Below, one piece after another: positions 48,030 to 59,604 of a stretch of 64,000 bases of DNA. A program made the translations under genes and the position numbers. The first letter of the stretch is position 1; the number at the start of each line of letters is the position of its first letter. Below the pieces are notes generated by a model, which ran no database searches, was not told the DNA's origin, and worked only from the letters and a program-made list of their open reading frames with translations. Origin of the DNA: Mytilus edulis (Eukaryota; Mollusca; Bivalvia; Mytilida; Mytilidae); assembly GCF_963676685.1 (NCBI RefSeq), contig NC_092356.1, forward strand, positions 23,113,750-23,177,749. The letters are read 5' to 3'.

Positions 48030-49455
48030 TTTTGAAAATATGAGTAAAGATTGTAACATAACACGTGTAAAAATAATAAGTGGGTGAACATTATTTTATA
48101 CACTTTACGACGTCTGATGGGCACCAATAGAAACACACAAATTGATTGTTGTCATCATTCGTGCGAGAGAGAAAAATGCCAATATAGTTAAACGCAAAAA
48201 CAACCTAAAAGTTGTATTCTGCAACTCCTAATATTTCTGGAAAATAAGTCGGATTTCAGTAGAGGTTAGAACAAAAGTGGCATTAAAAAAATAGTTCTTT
48301 AAGTACGTGTATCGAGGACTCTTTGCATCGAAACAAGTTTAATATTTGAACTTTACTTTCGGGGGTATGATGCCTACTGATTTACTTCTAGACACGCTTA
48401 CTGTATAAAGAAATATTTTCCTCAACTTTACTATAAAAGTAAAACACTCAGAGCGCTTATAAAAGACCCCCCCCCCCAAAAAAAAAAAAAAAAAAACCCA
48501 CAAAAAACACAAAACACAAAAAAACAACACAAAAAACACAAAACACAAAAAAACTAAAACAAATCAGCATCCAAAGTGTTGGTGGTGATGGTATTTAAGT
48601 GTCAAAATGCAGGATAGAATTAAAAGCTGGTATGGCTTGAGGATGCACTTCAATAATTTCTTTAATAAGACCAAAAAAATTTAAGAATATGTCACGTAGG
48701 TCTTTCAAAAAATGTGTTCACCGGTACAGAATATATATATAATGTAGGCATCATCCACAGGAAGATGATTAGCATTACCATAAAAACCTGTTACAAACAA
48801 GTTCAAAAATTATACACATGAAAGTAATGAAGAGGATTTTACACTGAACAACGTATAAGTACAGTCTTAGAAGAAGGTTAATTGAAAGACTATTTCTATT
48901 TAAACAGAGACAATGTCACAATTTTAAAGCAAATCTTAAGAAAGGAGATTGTACTATTGACAAATTGGACAACTACCCACCAGAGAACAATTGACGCAGA
49001 TACATGGTACAAACAATTGTAGGACAATGTATGTCCTTAATAATTAGCAAAATCATAACATATGCATATATATGCACACCGGGAAATCATGTGAATTTAT
49101 TAAAAATAAAGGAGGATGCGTAATCAGAATAACATGGTAAAACTTTAAAGATGGTAACAACGAAATATTAGATATTAGGTTCACCATAGAGACTGGGGCA
49201 TATGTTGAAAATATGACGCACAACCCTATATTTTGACCTTTGGAAAAAATAGTAATGTATATCAGTTTTGTATTCTAGGATAAAAAAGATTCAAAACTTC
49301 ATAGTAAATGTAGTACAATTTTAGCCATAACAGGAGTTCCTATGGGAAATTGCATTGCAGACGTTTACCTATAAGGTTAAATGAGATAATATGGATAATT
49401 CCATTTCTTAACAAATGATAATCATTTTCTATTCACTAAAGAGTTGGTGAAAATA
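48030..49455. other. Intron of the inverted paralogue, no further exon
   Basis: Includes a low-complexity C run and A/CA-rich tract at 48,468-48,562. No other splice-bounded exon was recognised. Confidence 0.5.
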
Positions 49456-49894
49456 CTTACCGGTGCACTTGCTGCAACCCTTTGCATAACGACAATTAAC
49501 TTTTAGTTTTCGCCTGCAGTCGTATGACAATCCCAAGAATCGGAACATATTCCTCCACACTTAGTGCATCCATAATTAGCATTAACTGTCATATAAAGGG
49601 AATATTAAATATTTGATATGAAATGCTTAGCAAAGAGCATGTATGTCAGCGTAAACTGATTTAAGATTTTCGTACCTAAAAAAGAAATGTAAAAACATTA
49701 TTTAACAAACACGTCAATAGATATTACAAGAATGAGTCATGATAAATGTGTTCTCTTATCTGTATGACAGGCCTAAATCAACTAAATACAAAAGGTGACA
49801 AAATCATACGAAATCTTACCAATTTTCAATTGTCAATAGAAAAACTTGACCTATATTTAGACTTTTTTTTACCGCATTTGTAAAAACACAAGCA

Positions 49895-50100
49895 ACAAGA
49901 CGGGTGCCACATGTGCAACAGGATCTGCTTACCCTTCCGGAGCACCTTCAGAGATCAATCCCATTTTTTGGTGTGGTTCGTATTGCTAAGTCTTTAGTTT
50001 TCTATGTCTTGTCTTCTGTACTATTATTTGTCTGTTTGTCAGTTTATTTTCAATCTATGAGTTTGGCTGTCCCTCTAGTATCTTTCGTCCCTCTTTTTTA
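49895..50100 (+). repeat. 'GGATCTGCTTACCCTTCCGG' dispersed repeat
   Basis: Begins near GACGGGTGCCACATGTG and contains GGATCTGCTTACCCTTCCGG and the TTTCAATCTATGAGTTTGGC block. It lies in the intron between the A and signal-peptide exons of the inverted paralogue. Other copies: 57,705-58,035 (+), 53,915-54,240 (-), 60,606-60,840 (-). Confidence 0.8.
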
Positions 50101-50929
50101 GCTAGTGAAATAAAGAGATTAGGTTATTCTCGAGGAGTTAAGCCTGACATTTCTGTAGTTTTTTTGGGTCTTTTTACTAAAATAAATATAGCTTATCATG
50201 ATAAATATCTTTCTTATTATAAGACAAATGTTTCATTGAATAAATCACCTACCTGTGTTGAAAATAACGGAGATGGCAAAAATCGAAAACACAAGCGTTT
50301 TATGTCTGCCATTCTCTTCTGGAATAGGACTCAATCTTAAAGTACAATACTTATCTTTAGTCTATCTAGATATACTGTAATTTGAATCTATTGTATCATA
50401 CATACTTGCATATGTACCTCTAAAAACTAGCTCTCGTTTTTTTTTTTTTTGTTTTTTTTTTGTTTTGTTAGAAAAGGAAAACTGACAATTTGCAATAAAC
50501 AACATCAGCGGCAGAAGATCTAAACAAAACTCGATTGAAATAAGATATCAAAGATAAAAATCAGTCAGACAGTATACAGTTCATTTACTCACGAAAGCAT
50601 ATACAATCGTTTAATCAAAAATGAGCATGAATAGATACTTGTGCATGCGTACTATTATACTATTATATATTTGTTCACGTCATGGACATAGTAAAGTCCT
50701 TGGTTGAGTTTATAAATAATGTAATGAATGTTACGATACAAAAATCAAAGATTTTGTTTTTCTCTTTAAAATTTTGAACAGGAAGTGATTAATATTGAAA
50801 ATAATAGTAGGTATTTTCATATTAGATACCATTACATGATAATTTAAAATATCATTTGACGACAGTTTCCTTATCCAACTAGGTAGATTCTCCCTTTTTG
50901 ATATCAAGATACATCGGCCCAGCCAGAAT

Positions 50930-51217
50930 TGTGTACCAAGTGTTGATAAAATTGAGAATCGAAATTGGGAACATTCAAAAGAGACAACAATCCGACCAAA
51001 GAGCAGACAACAGCCGAAGACCACCTATGAGTCTTCCGCGCAGCGAAAAAAATCCCGCCTTCAGATGGCACCTTAACATAACTGTGTACTAGTTCAGTGA
51101 ATATGGACTTCACACTAAACTCCAAAACATATAGATAAACGAAAAATACAAAATAAGACTTACAAAGGCCATGGGCTCCTGACTTGGGACAACAATTCTG
51201 CGGGGTTAAACAGGATT
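50930..51217 (-). repeat. 'CCAAAGTCAGGAGCC' dispersed repeat overlapping a C exon
   Basis: On the minus strand this runs TTTAACCCCGCAGAATTG, CCCAAGTCAGGAGCC, GGCCTTTGTAAGTCTT, GGAGTTTAGTGTGAAGTCC, CTTCGGCTGTTGTCTGCTCT, GGTCGGATTGTTGTCTCTTT, the same order as 61,820-62,110 on the plus strand. Its first about 50 bases overlap what otherwise looks like the cysteine-rich end of the C exon at 51,164-51,319. Confidence 0.85.
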
Positions 51218-51319
51218 GACCACAACAAGAGAGGCCATGGTCAATGTCCCCATCATTGCACGAAACCTGACAATAAGAGCCTTCATTGCCGTTCTTTTTG
51301 CACATAGAACTCGTAAAAC
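51164..51319 (-). pseudogene. Orphan C exon with repeat-derived 3' end
   Basis: The acceptor TTGGACAG is followed by a phase-1 frame matching exon 6 of the intact gene for about 35 codons (SSMCKKNGNEGSYC, then SCCGQSC). The intact gene's exon stops soon after its second CC pair; here the frame continues through LTPQNCCPKSGAHGLC, which is translated dispersed repeat (see 50,930-51,217), and then a GTAAGT that the repeat supplies. Read without splicing, the frame stays open to 50,904. No signal-peptide, A or B exons are found upstream on this strand before the plus-strand promoter region, so it is a stranded fragment of another gene copy, possibly never transcribed. Confidence 0.75.
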
Positions 51320-51980
51320 CTGTCCAATAAAAAGTTATATGGTTAACATTAATTTTCCTTGAGAATATCCTATAAGCATGCATTATTTAGGTAATCATAA
51401 TTTTATTCCTGGAAATAATTTCATTATTTTTGCGTCCAGTATTTTCCCTATCTAGAATATGTTTCGGGTTTCAAAGCATTATATTGTGCATTTGAATAGC
51501 AGATACAATATCAAAAATAGAGATACTCAATTTTATGATTTCATCAATGTAGATTTTCTTCCCTAATGTGTGAGTTGTCACTTTTTCATATTTCAGTCAT
51601 AGTCTTGGCACTTCTCCCCTCTACATCGAATATGAATTTTATTTCAGGTAGTCATATGTACTAATGTCCAGAAATTGTTGATAAGAGAAATTTCTAAAGA
51701 ATTTATCAAAGATATATCACAGACTACTACACTAGTGTATCGTGGTTACTTCATTAGTTCTAAATCTATATTTATATATCAGTGCTGGGTTGGTTTTATT
51801 TGTTATCACTTTTTTATTTAAATAGGATGGGCGATCCTCAACACGATTATCAACACTCGGTACACATGGCTGGGGCAATGTATTTTGATATTAAACGGGG
51901 AGAAAACACCCAGTGAGACCAGGAAATTGTCGTCAAATTATATTTTAAATTATTATTATGTAACGATATCCAATGTGTAA

Positions 51981-52130
51981 ATACGTATAGATTATAACAT
52001 GCCCTTTTCCATATTGGCCCTGGTATCATCCTGAGACTCCCATATCGACCAGAGGCTAAAGCCGAGGGCCGATATGGGGCGAGGGATGATACCAGGGCCA
52101 ATATGGAAAAGACATGTTATAATCTATGTA
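51981..52130. mobile_element. Palindromic MITE
   Basis: Arms of about 48 bp: ATAGATTATAACATG(C)CCTTTTCCATATTGG at the left and CCAATATGGAAAAGACATG at the right, enclosing a short GC-rich centre (GGCTAAAGCCGAGGGCC). Non-coding. Confidence 0.75.
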
Positions 52131-52886
52131 TCACATATTTAAGTTCTGCAGAAAAGAGAAAAACGTTCTGATTAACTTCAAAAGTTAAAATCGAAACAGA
52201 TTTATCACATTTTCCATATTTTGTTTTATCATTTACTGTATACAAATGTATTGTAACATTCTACTTATTTTTAAATATAGTACTACATAAAAGCAATAAT
52301 TTTGGCATAACTGTGGCGAAGTTAGTTATTATCGTTAAGGACGCAATGACATTACGTCATTTGGAATCAGGACACAATAACAAATAACCTCTTGTTTGCA
52401 CCGGGCAATTTTTAGGTTATTACATATGCAAAATCTAACGTATTCGTAACAAATATGTGATACCTATTATTAGTTTACTATTATTATCAGTATTAATCAC
52501 TTCCTGGTCAAAATGTCAAAGAAACACACATTGTTTTGATATTTGTATCGTATAATTCATTACATAATTTTATTTGTCAACAAAGGACTTTACATGTCCA
52601 TGACGTCTGTCTCTGTCGTGAAAAATTAGATAATAGTACGCATGCAAAAGTATCTGTTCAAGCCTATTTCTGATCAAACGTTTATAGATGCTTTTGATTT
52701 TTAAAGTAAATGAATTGTTTGCTCTCTGACTGATCTTCGTCTTTGATCTCTTATTTCAATCGAGTTACTTTACATATTCTGTCGCAAATTAAATGTTTTT
52801 TTCTTCTTCAAATTTTCAGTTTTCCCCTTCTGAAAAAAAAAAACACAAAAAAAAAAAAAAAAACAAAAGCGATTTTTAAAGGAACA

Positions 52887-52894
52887 TATATAAG
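52887..52894 (+). promoter_or_regulatory. Candidate TATA box, intact cysteine-rich gene
   Basis: TATATAAG 101 bases before the start codon, followed by a stretch (GTATG(T)ATGACACAATAGATTC) conserved in the inverted paralogue, where the TATA motif itself reads TATGCAAG. A long A tract lies just upstream (about 52,828-52,863). Confidence 0.5.
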
Positions 52895-52994
52895 TATGTA
52901 TGACACAATAGATTCAAAGTATATCTAGATAAGCTGAAGATACGTATGGTACTTCAAGATTTAGAATTAAGACTAAATTCAATACCTCAACAGA

Positions 52995-55900
52995 ATGGCA
53001 TATAGAAAAACGCTTATGTTTTCGATTTGTGTCATCTTCGTTATTTTCAACACTGGTAGGTTATTTATTTAATGCAACATTTGTCTTATAATGGTTAAGA
53101 TATTTATCAAAATAAGCTATATTTATTTCAATAAAATAAATACAAATCTGCAAAAAAGGTCAGGCTTAACTAATCGTGGATAACCTATTCTCTATATTTT
53201 ACTAGCTACAATTGGTCAGGTTTTTCTAGTGAAAGATTAAAATGAGTAAATTTCACAAGAGTTTTGTCACCGTTTGCACTAAGTTGATTAAGGCATGTAA
53301 TACAGACGAGCATTCTTATAATATCTTTTGACTTTCTTGTCAAATGTTTTTTTTTTACATATATTTCCTTTTCTTGGCGTGTAAAACCTCAAATCATTTT
53401 ACGCTGACATACATGATCTTTGTTAAGAATTTCATATTAAATATTTAATATTCCCTTTATATGATAGTTAATGCTAATTATGGATGTACGGAGCGAGGAG
53501 GAATATGTTCCAATTCGTCGGACTGTCCTATGAATGGAGGCGATCAAGAGAAACTCGAAGTTAATTGTTGCAAAGGAAAGGCCTGTTGCAAGTGCACCGG
53601 TAAGTATTTTCACCAACTTTTTCGCGAGTAGAAAATTATTATCATGTTGTTTCAGAAATGGAATTATCCATATAATGTCATTTAACTGTAAATTTTGGAG
53701 CCAGCAATCTAATATTTCGTCATAACGTTGCTAATGTTTTCCGTGTTATTCTGATTACAACTTCTATTTTGAATTAATTCACTTGTTGTTATTCCGGTGT
53801 GCCTATTTGTTATGATTTTGCTCATTATTAGGGACAAACATTGACCTACAAATATTTGTTACATGTATCTGTGGCAATTAGCCCCTGGTGTGTAGTTGAC
53901 TTATTGGCAATCGTACAAAAGAGGGACGAAAGATACCAAAGGGACAGTCAAACTCATAAATCTAAAACAAACTGACAACGCCATGGCTAAAAATGAAAAA
54001 GACAAACAGAAAAACAATAGTACACATGACACAACATAGAAAACTAAAGAATAAACAACACGAACCCCACCAAAAACTAGGGGTGATCTCAGGTGCTCCG
54101 GAAGGGTAAGCAGATCCTGCTCCACATGTGGCACCCGTCGTGTTGCTTATGTGATTACAAATCCGGTAAATAGTCTAATTCGGTAGGTCACATTCATGAA
54201 AGGGAAGGGGATTGTAGTTATGAAGTAAGGACGACAACCTTCTTCAGTAAATATAAAAAAAGAAGAGATGGTATGATTGGCAATTATACAACTCTCCACA
54301 CGAGACCAAAGTGACACAGAAATTAACAACTATAACTCTCCGTACGTCCTTCAACAATGAGCCAAGCACATACCACATAGTCAGCTATAATAAGCCCCGA
54401 AATGACAATGTAAAATAATTCAAACGAGAAAACTAACGGCATTATTTATTAAATAAGTTTGCCTAAAAATCGTTACAAGTTATTGTCCCTGTTTGTAGCT
54501 TTTTTTTGTTAATTAGCATTATTATGAGACTGTCATTCCACGTTGTTAAGGGTACAAAACCTCTTGATTATTTTCATGTACAGAATTGCAGATTTGTTTA
54601 ACATACTTTAATGTTAATGTGAATTATCTTACCGTGGATTATTTTGATAATTTATATTCTGTACATGTGAAAACATTGTTTTGAAAGACCGTCGTCACTT
54701 ATTTTTAAACCGCAGATTTGGTTCTATGTCTAATTGAAGAAAATTATTGTCATTCATCCTCAAGCTGTAAGCATACCAGCACTTTTGTTCAGCCATGCGT
54801 TTTGACACTTATACAACATCACTGCTCCACACTTTAGATGTAATGTTTTGTTGCTTTGTCTTTTGTTTTCATTTTGTATCTTTTTATATAAAAAAAAGTA
54901 GATGTGGTATGATTGCTAATGAGAAAACTGTCCACAAGAAACCAAAATGACACAGACATTTTAAAACAACTATAGGTCACCGTACGGCCTTCAACAATGA
55001 GCAAAGTCCATACCGCATAGTCCGCATGTGCAATTAGTGGTTTTTTATTGGCTCTGTGATTGTTTTTTTTCAACAACAAAACATTTTGTAAAATCGGGGA
55101 AAATTTATCGTCAAACAGTAAAGTGTGCAGAAGTAAGTCAAGCGGAATAATACTTCCGAAAATAAAGCTCAAATATTAAAATTCAATAATAATAATTTTC
55201 AGCAAGTTTTTCCTGCAGAGATGTTAAGATGTTAAGAATCAAAATGAATTATAGATAAAAAAAACAAAAAAAAACAACAAAACACACGTTTATAAAAGAA
55301 ACACTTGGATTTTTCACTTATGCCACTTTTGCTCTAATAATTATTGAAATCTGAATTATGTTTTAATTATATTTTGACACAACTTTTAAAAAATTTTTTT
55401 TTTATGTTTTTAAATATATTGGAGTATTTTTTCTCTCTCAAGTATGACATAACTCAATTCGTGTCTATCTATTGATGTCAGACTGACACCGTAAAGTGTA
55501 TTTATTAATGTTCGCCCATTTATTATCTTTTAAAGTTTTATGTTTCAATCCTTGATTATATTTTCAAAACTGAAGATACGTGTCCATCAGGTTCATCCTG
55601 TATTCCAAGCAACGCTACTTGTGATGGTGGAAATGGCATAGTGGATCCTTCATTGTGCTGTGCTGATCAAGTCTGCTGCACACCATGTAAGTTGGACTAA
55701 TATAAAATGGATAATTGTATCAAAATGCATGATCTTCTTGTTTAATTGATAACAATATAAACTTTGAAAATCTATAGCAAATAGAAAGTTTTACAAATGC
55801 AAAAGTATTTGAAATTCCTAAATAAAAATTCATATTCTAATTATTTGTAAATCTATACAATAAAAATGAAACATTACCGCAGCATTCTTTTTCTTTTTCT

Positions 55901-58900
55901 ATTGTCCTTTTCTTCAAAAATAATGAAATGTTTAAAGAATAAACTTGTGGTTACCCAAATAATGCATGCTTACATGAAATTATCAAGGACAATTAATGTT
56001 ATCCACATTGCTTTTTATTTGACAGGTGTTGATAATAATGGATGTACTAACCGTGGAGGAATGTGTTCTGATACTTCTGACTGTCCTACGACTGGAGGCG
56101 AACAAGAAAAACTAGAAATCAATTGTTGTCAAGCAAAGGCTTGTTGCAATTGCACCGGTAAATATTTTCTTCAACTTATTCGCGATTAGAAAATGATTAT
56201 CATTTTGTTTAAAGAAAGTTAATTATTCATATAATACAAGTTAACTCCAAAGTCTGGAGCCTGTAGTATAATATTTCTTTGTTACCATCTTTAATTTTTT
56301 CCCCCATGTTAATCGGATTATACACCCTCTTCTTTTTTTTAAAATTAATTCACATGTTTTATTCCGATGTGCACATGTGTTATGATTTTGCTCATTATTA
56401 GGAACTTCCATTGACCTACAATTGTTATTTATATGTATCTGTGTCAATTGGCCTCTGGTGGGCATTTGTCTAATAGGGCAATAGAACAATCGTCTTCAGG
56501 TAAGTTTGGTTTAGAATCGTTACAAGTTATTGTCTCTGTTTAGATGTTTAGATGTATTTGGCAAAATTTTTTGGAATTTTGGATCCTCAATGCTCTTCAA
56601 CTTTGTACTTGTTTGGCTTTATAAATATTTTGATATGAGCGTCACTGATAAGTCTTATGTAGACGAAACGCGCGTCTGTCATACTGAATTATAATCCTGG
56701 TACCTTTGATAACTATTTATATAGAAATCGTCTAGCTTTTTTCAATTAACCTATTTGTGAAACTGTATCGTTCTGTTGTTTAGATGCGGGTGCAAACCTT
56801 TTCATTACTTTCATGTGTATAATTTAAAAATTTTCGTTACATAGTTACATGTGCATGCTAAAAATCCTACTGTTTATTAAGAAATAAATGATGCAAGCTA
56901 TACTTTATTGTAGTTTTAACTTGGGTAGGCATTATATTCGTGATTTTGTTTTTTGCCCGAGCTATAGTGAGGGCTAACATAACACGAATATAATGTCAAC
57001 CCATGTTTAAACTACAATAACGTATAGCTTGCATCAATTATTTCGATTCTGATTAGGACAATTAAGGTAATTTCTATGTCCGGTGTGTATAAGTGTAGAT
57101 CGTTTTTGTGTAGGCTATTCCATGAACCTCCATTACTTTAGTGTAAAGAAGCAAACAACTGGCACTGTGATTTTTTAGAGGGAGAAGTTGGAACAGCCAA
57201 CATGAACGGGTGTTGTATCTAGGTCAAATATGTCAATTTCGGAATACAATACATTACAATTATAATAAATGAATTAGTAACAACATGTGCATCATTTTAA
57301 AAAGATAGAAGTGTTTTAATTTAATGAAATATATTAAATGCATGCCAATTTAATTCATTATTCTGCAGAAGTGAAAATACACACGTTCAAACAAATTTTA
57401 TTGGATTTAGAGCATGGGTTTGTTCACAAATTAATTTATATTCTGTACCTGTGTAAACTTTGGTTGAAAAACCTTTGTTAAATATTCTTAAATCGCTTAG
57501 TTTGTTCTATGTCTAATTGAAAAAAAAGAATTGACATTCATCCTCACGCCTTAAACATACAAGAACTATTGTTCAGCTTTTCTTTTGACACTTATACAAC
57601 ATCACTGCACCACACTTTAGATGTAATGTTTTGTTGCTTTGTTTTTTTCTGTGCATTTTTGTACATTTTGTAACATATCGGATATGTTCCTTTCGTCGTA
57701 TCTACAATCCCCTTCCCTTTCATGAATGTGACCTACCGAATTAGACTATTTACCGGATTCGTTATCACATAAGCAACACGACGGGTGCCACTTGTGGAGC
57801 AGAATCTGCTTACCCTTCCGGAGCACCTGAGATCAACCCTCGTTTTTTTGTTGTTTTTTTTTGGGGGGGGGGGGGCGGGGGTGGTCGTGTTGTTTATTCT
57901 TTAGTTTTCTATGTTGTGTCATGTGTGCTGTTTTTTGTTTGTCTTTTTTCATTTTTAGCCATGGCGTTGTCAGTTTGTTTTAGATTGATGAGTTTGACTG
58001 TCCCTTTGGTATCTTTTGTCCCTCTTTTGTATCTGTTTAGCCATGTGCTATTAGTGTTTTTATATTAGCTCTAAGAGTGAGTTTTTTCAACAACATAACA
58101 TTTTGTTAAATCGTAACAGTAAATGTTTGCAGACGTTAGTCAAGCGGAATTATACTTCCAAAAACAAAGTTTAAATAATGAAATTTAATAACAATAATTC
58201 TTGTCAAGTATTTCCTTCAGAGATGTTAAGACGATACGAATCAAAATGAAATTCAAACTTTATTTTAACAAATGTTCATGCATGGAGTCGTCGATTCATT
58301 CTAAATAACACTAGTTTATAAAAGAGATATTAAGTGGTGTTTTCTTTTACTCTACTTTTGCTCTAACAATTACTGAAATCTGACTTATTTTTGAGAAATA
58401 TTTTGACTTGAATAAATCACAACTGTTTTTATAAATTTTTGTTTTTAACTATATGGGAGTATTTTTTCGCAAACATAATGGCATAAATCAATTTGTGTCT
58501 AACTATTGGTGCCAGGCAGACGTCGTAAAGTGTATTTATTAATGTTCGCCCACCAATTATCTTTACTAGTTTTATATTTTAATCTTTACCAAGTCAGGGA
58601 AATGACCATTGTTATATCATAGTTCGTTTCTGTGTGTGTTACATTTTAGTGTTCCTGTTCTGTCGTAGTTCTCATCTTATATTTGATGTGTTCCCATCAG
58701 TTTTAGTTTGTAACCAGGATTTGTTTTTTTCTCAATCGATTTTTAAATTTCGAACAGCGGTATACTACTATCTTTATTTACTTATATTTTCAAAACTTTA
58801 GATATGTGTTCAGAAGGTTCATCCTGTATTCCAAGCAACGCTACGTGTGATGGTGGTGATGGTACAGTAGACCCTACATTGTGCTGTGGTGATCAAGTCT

Positions 58901-59550
58901 GCTGCACACCATGTAAGTTCGACTCATATAAATAGATAATTGTGTCAAATGCACGATCTTCTTGTTTAATTAAGGAATGACTGTAATGTTTTTTCTGTCT
59001 ATGAGTAATATGTCTATTCGAAATAACATAAAAAATTGGTGCACACTGGATAACGCGCGTAGCGGGTTATTTAACAGTGTGCACCACATTTTTATGTTAT
59101 TTCGAATAGACAGAAAAAATATTACAGTCATTTCTTATAATTTAATTCTAAATTCCATTTTAAACCGTAGAAAACCATGAAAAAACGTTGATGACGTCAC
59201 GGTCACATGACTAAATTATGTCTATGGGCTCATAACAAAATAACGTCAGCCAATCAAAAGACGCGTTACATCCAAAATTAAATTATTATAAAATAGATAA
59301 TTGTATCAAATGCATGATCGTCTTGTTTAATTGATAACAATATAAAGATTAAAATTCATAACAATTGCTCAGTTTTACAAATGCAAAAGTATTTGAAACT
59401 CTCAAATAAAATCATATATTCTAATTACTTGTAAATGAAAACACCAAAAAAAAAACATAACCGCAGCAGTCTTTTTCTTTATATAGTTCGCCCCTCTCCT
59501 TTAATTAATAATACGATAACCAAACAAAACCAATCCAGTACTAATATGTA

Positions 59551-59604
<54 letters not shown>

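Larger units (their letters stand above)
47913..50312 (-). pseudogene. Inverted cysteine-rich paralogue (signal peptide, A, B exons)
   Basis: Minus-strand mirror of the intact gene. The signal-peptide exon (50,253-50,312) is 60 nt where the intact one is 61; a one-base deletion shifts the frame after MAD. The A exon (49,461-49,585) is 125 nt where 132 is expected; a 7-base deletion shifts the frame and brings a stop after ...GGEN-like codons, and one conserved cysteine is changed. The B exon (47,913-48,023) is a full 111 nt, open, phase 1 at both ends, with DTCPEGSFC, CDGGNGIVD and both CC pairs. Splice sites GTAGGT, GTAAGT and GTAAGT are kept. The sequence matching the intact gene's TATA box reads TATGCAAG. 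A pseudogene, unless the B exon is borrowed by another transcript. Confidence 0.85.

Noticed and set aside
50904..51383. A 159-codon cysteine-rich protein read as one exon
   Set aside because: Only the first about 35 codons after the acceptor match the gene family; the rest is a translated dispersed repeat.
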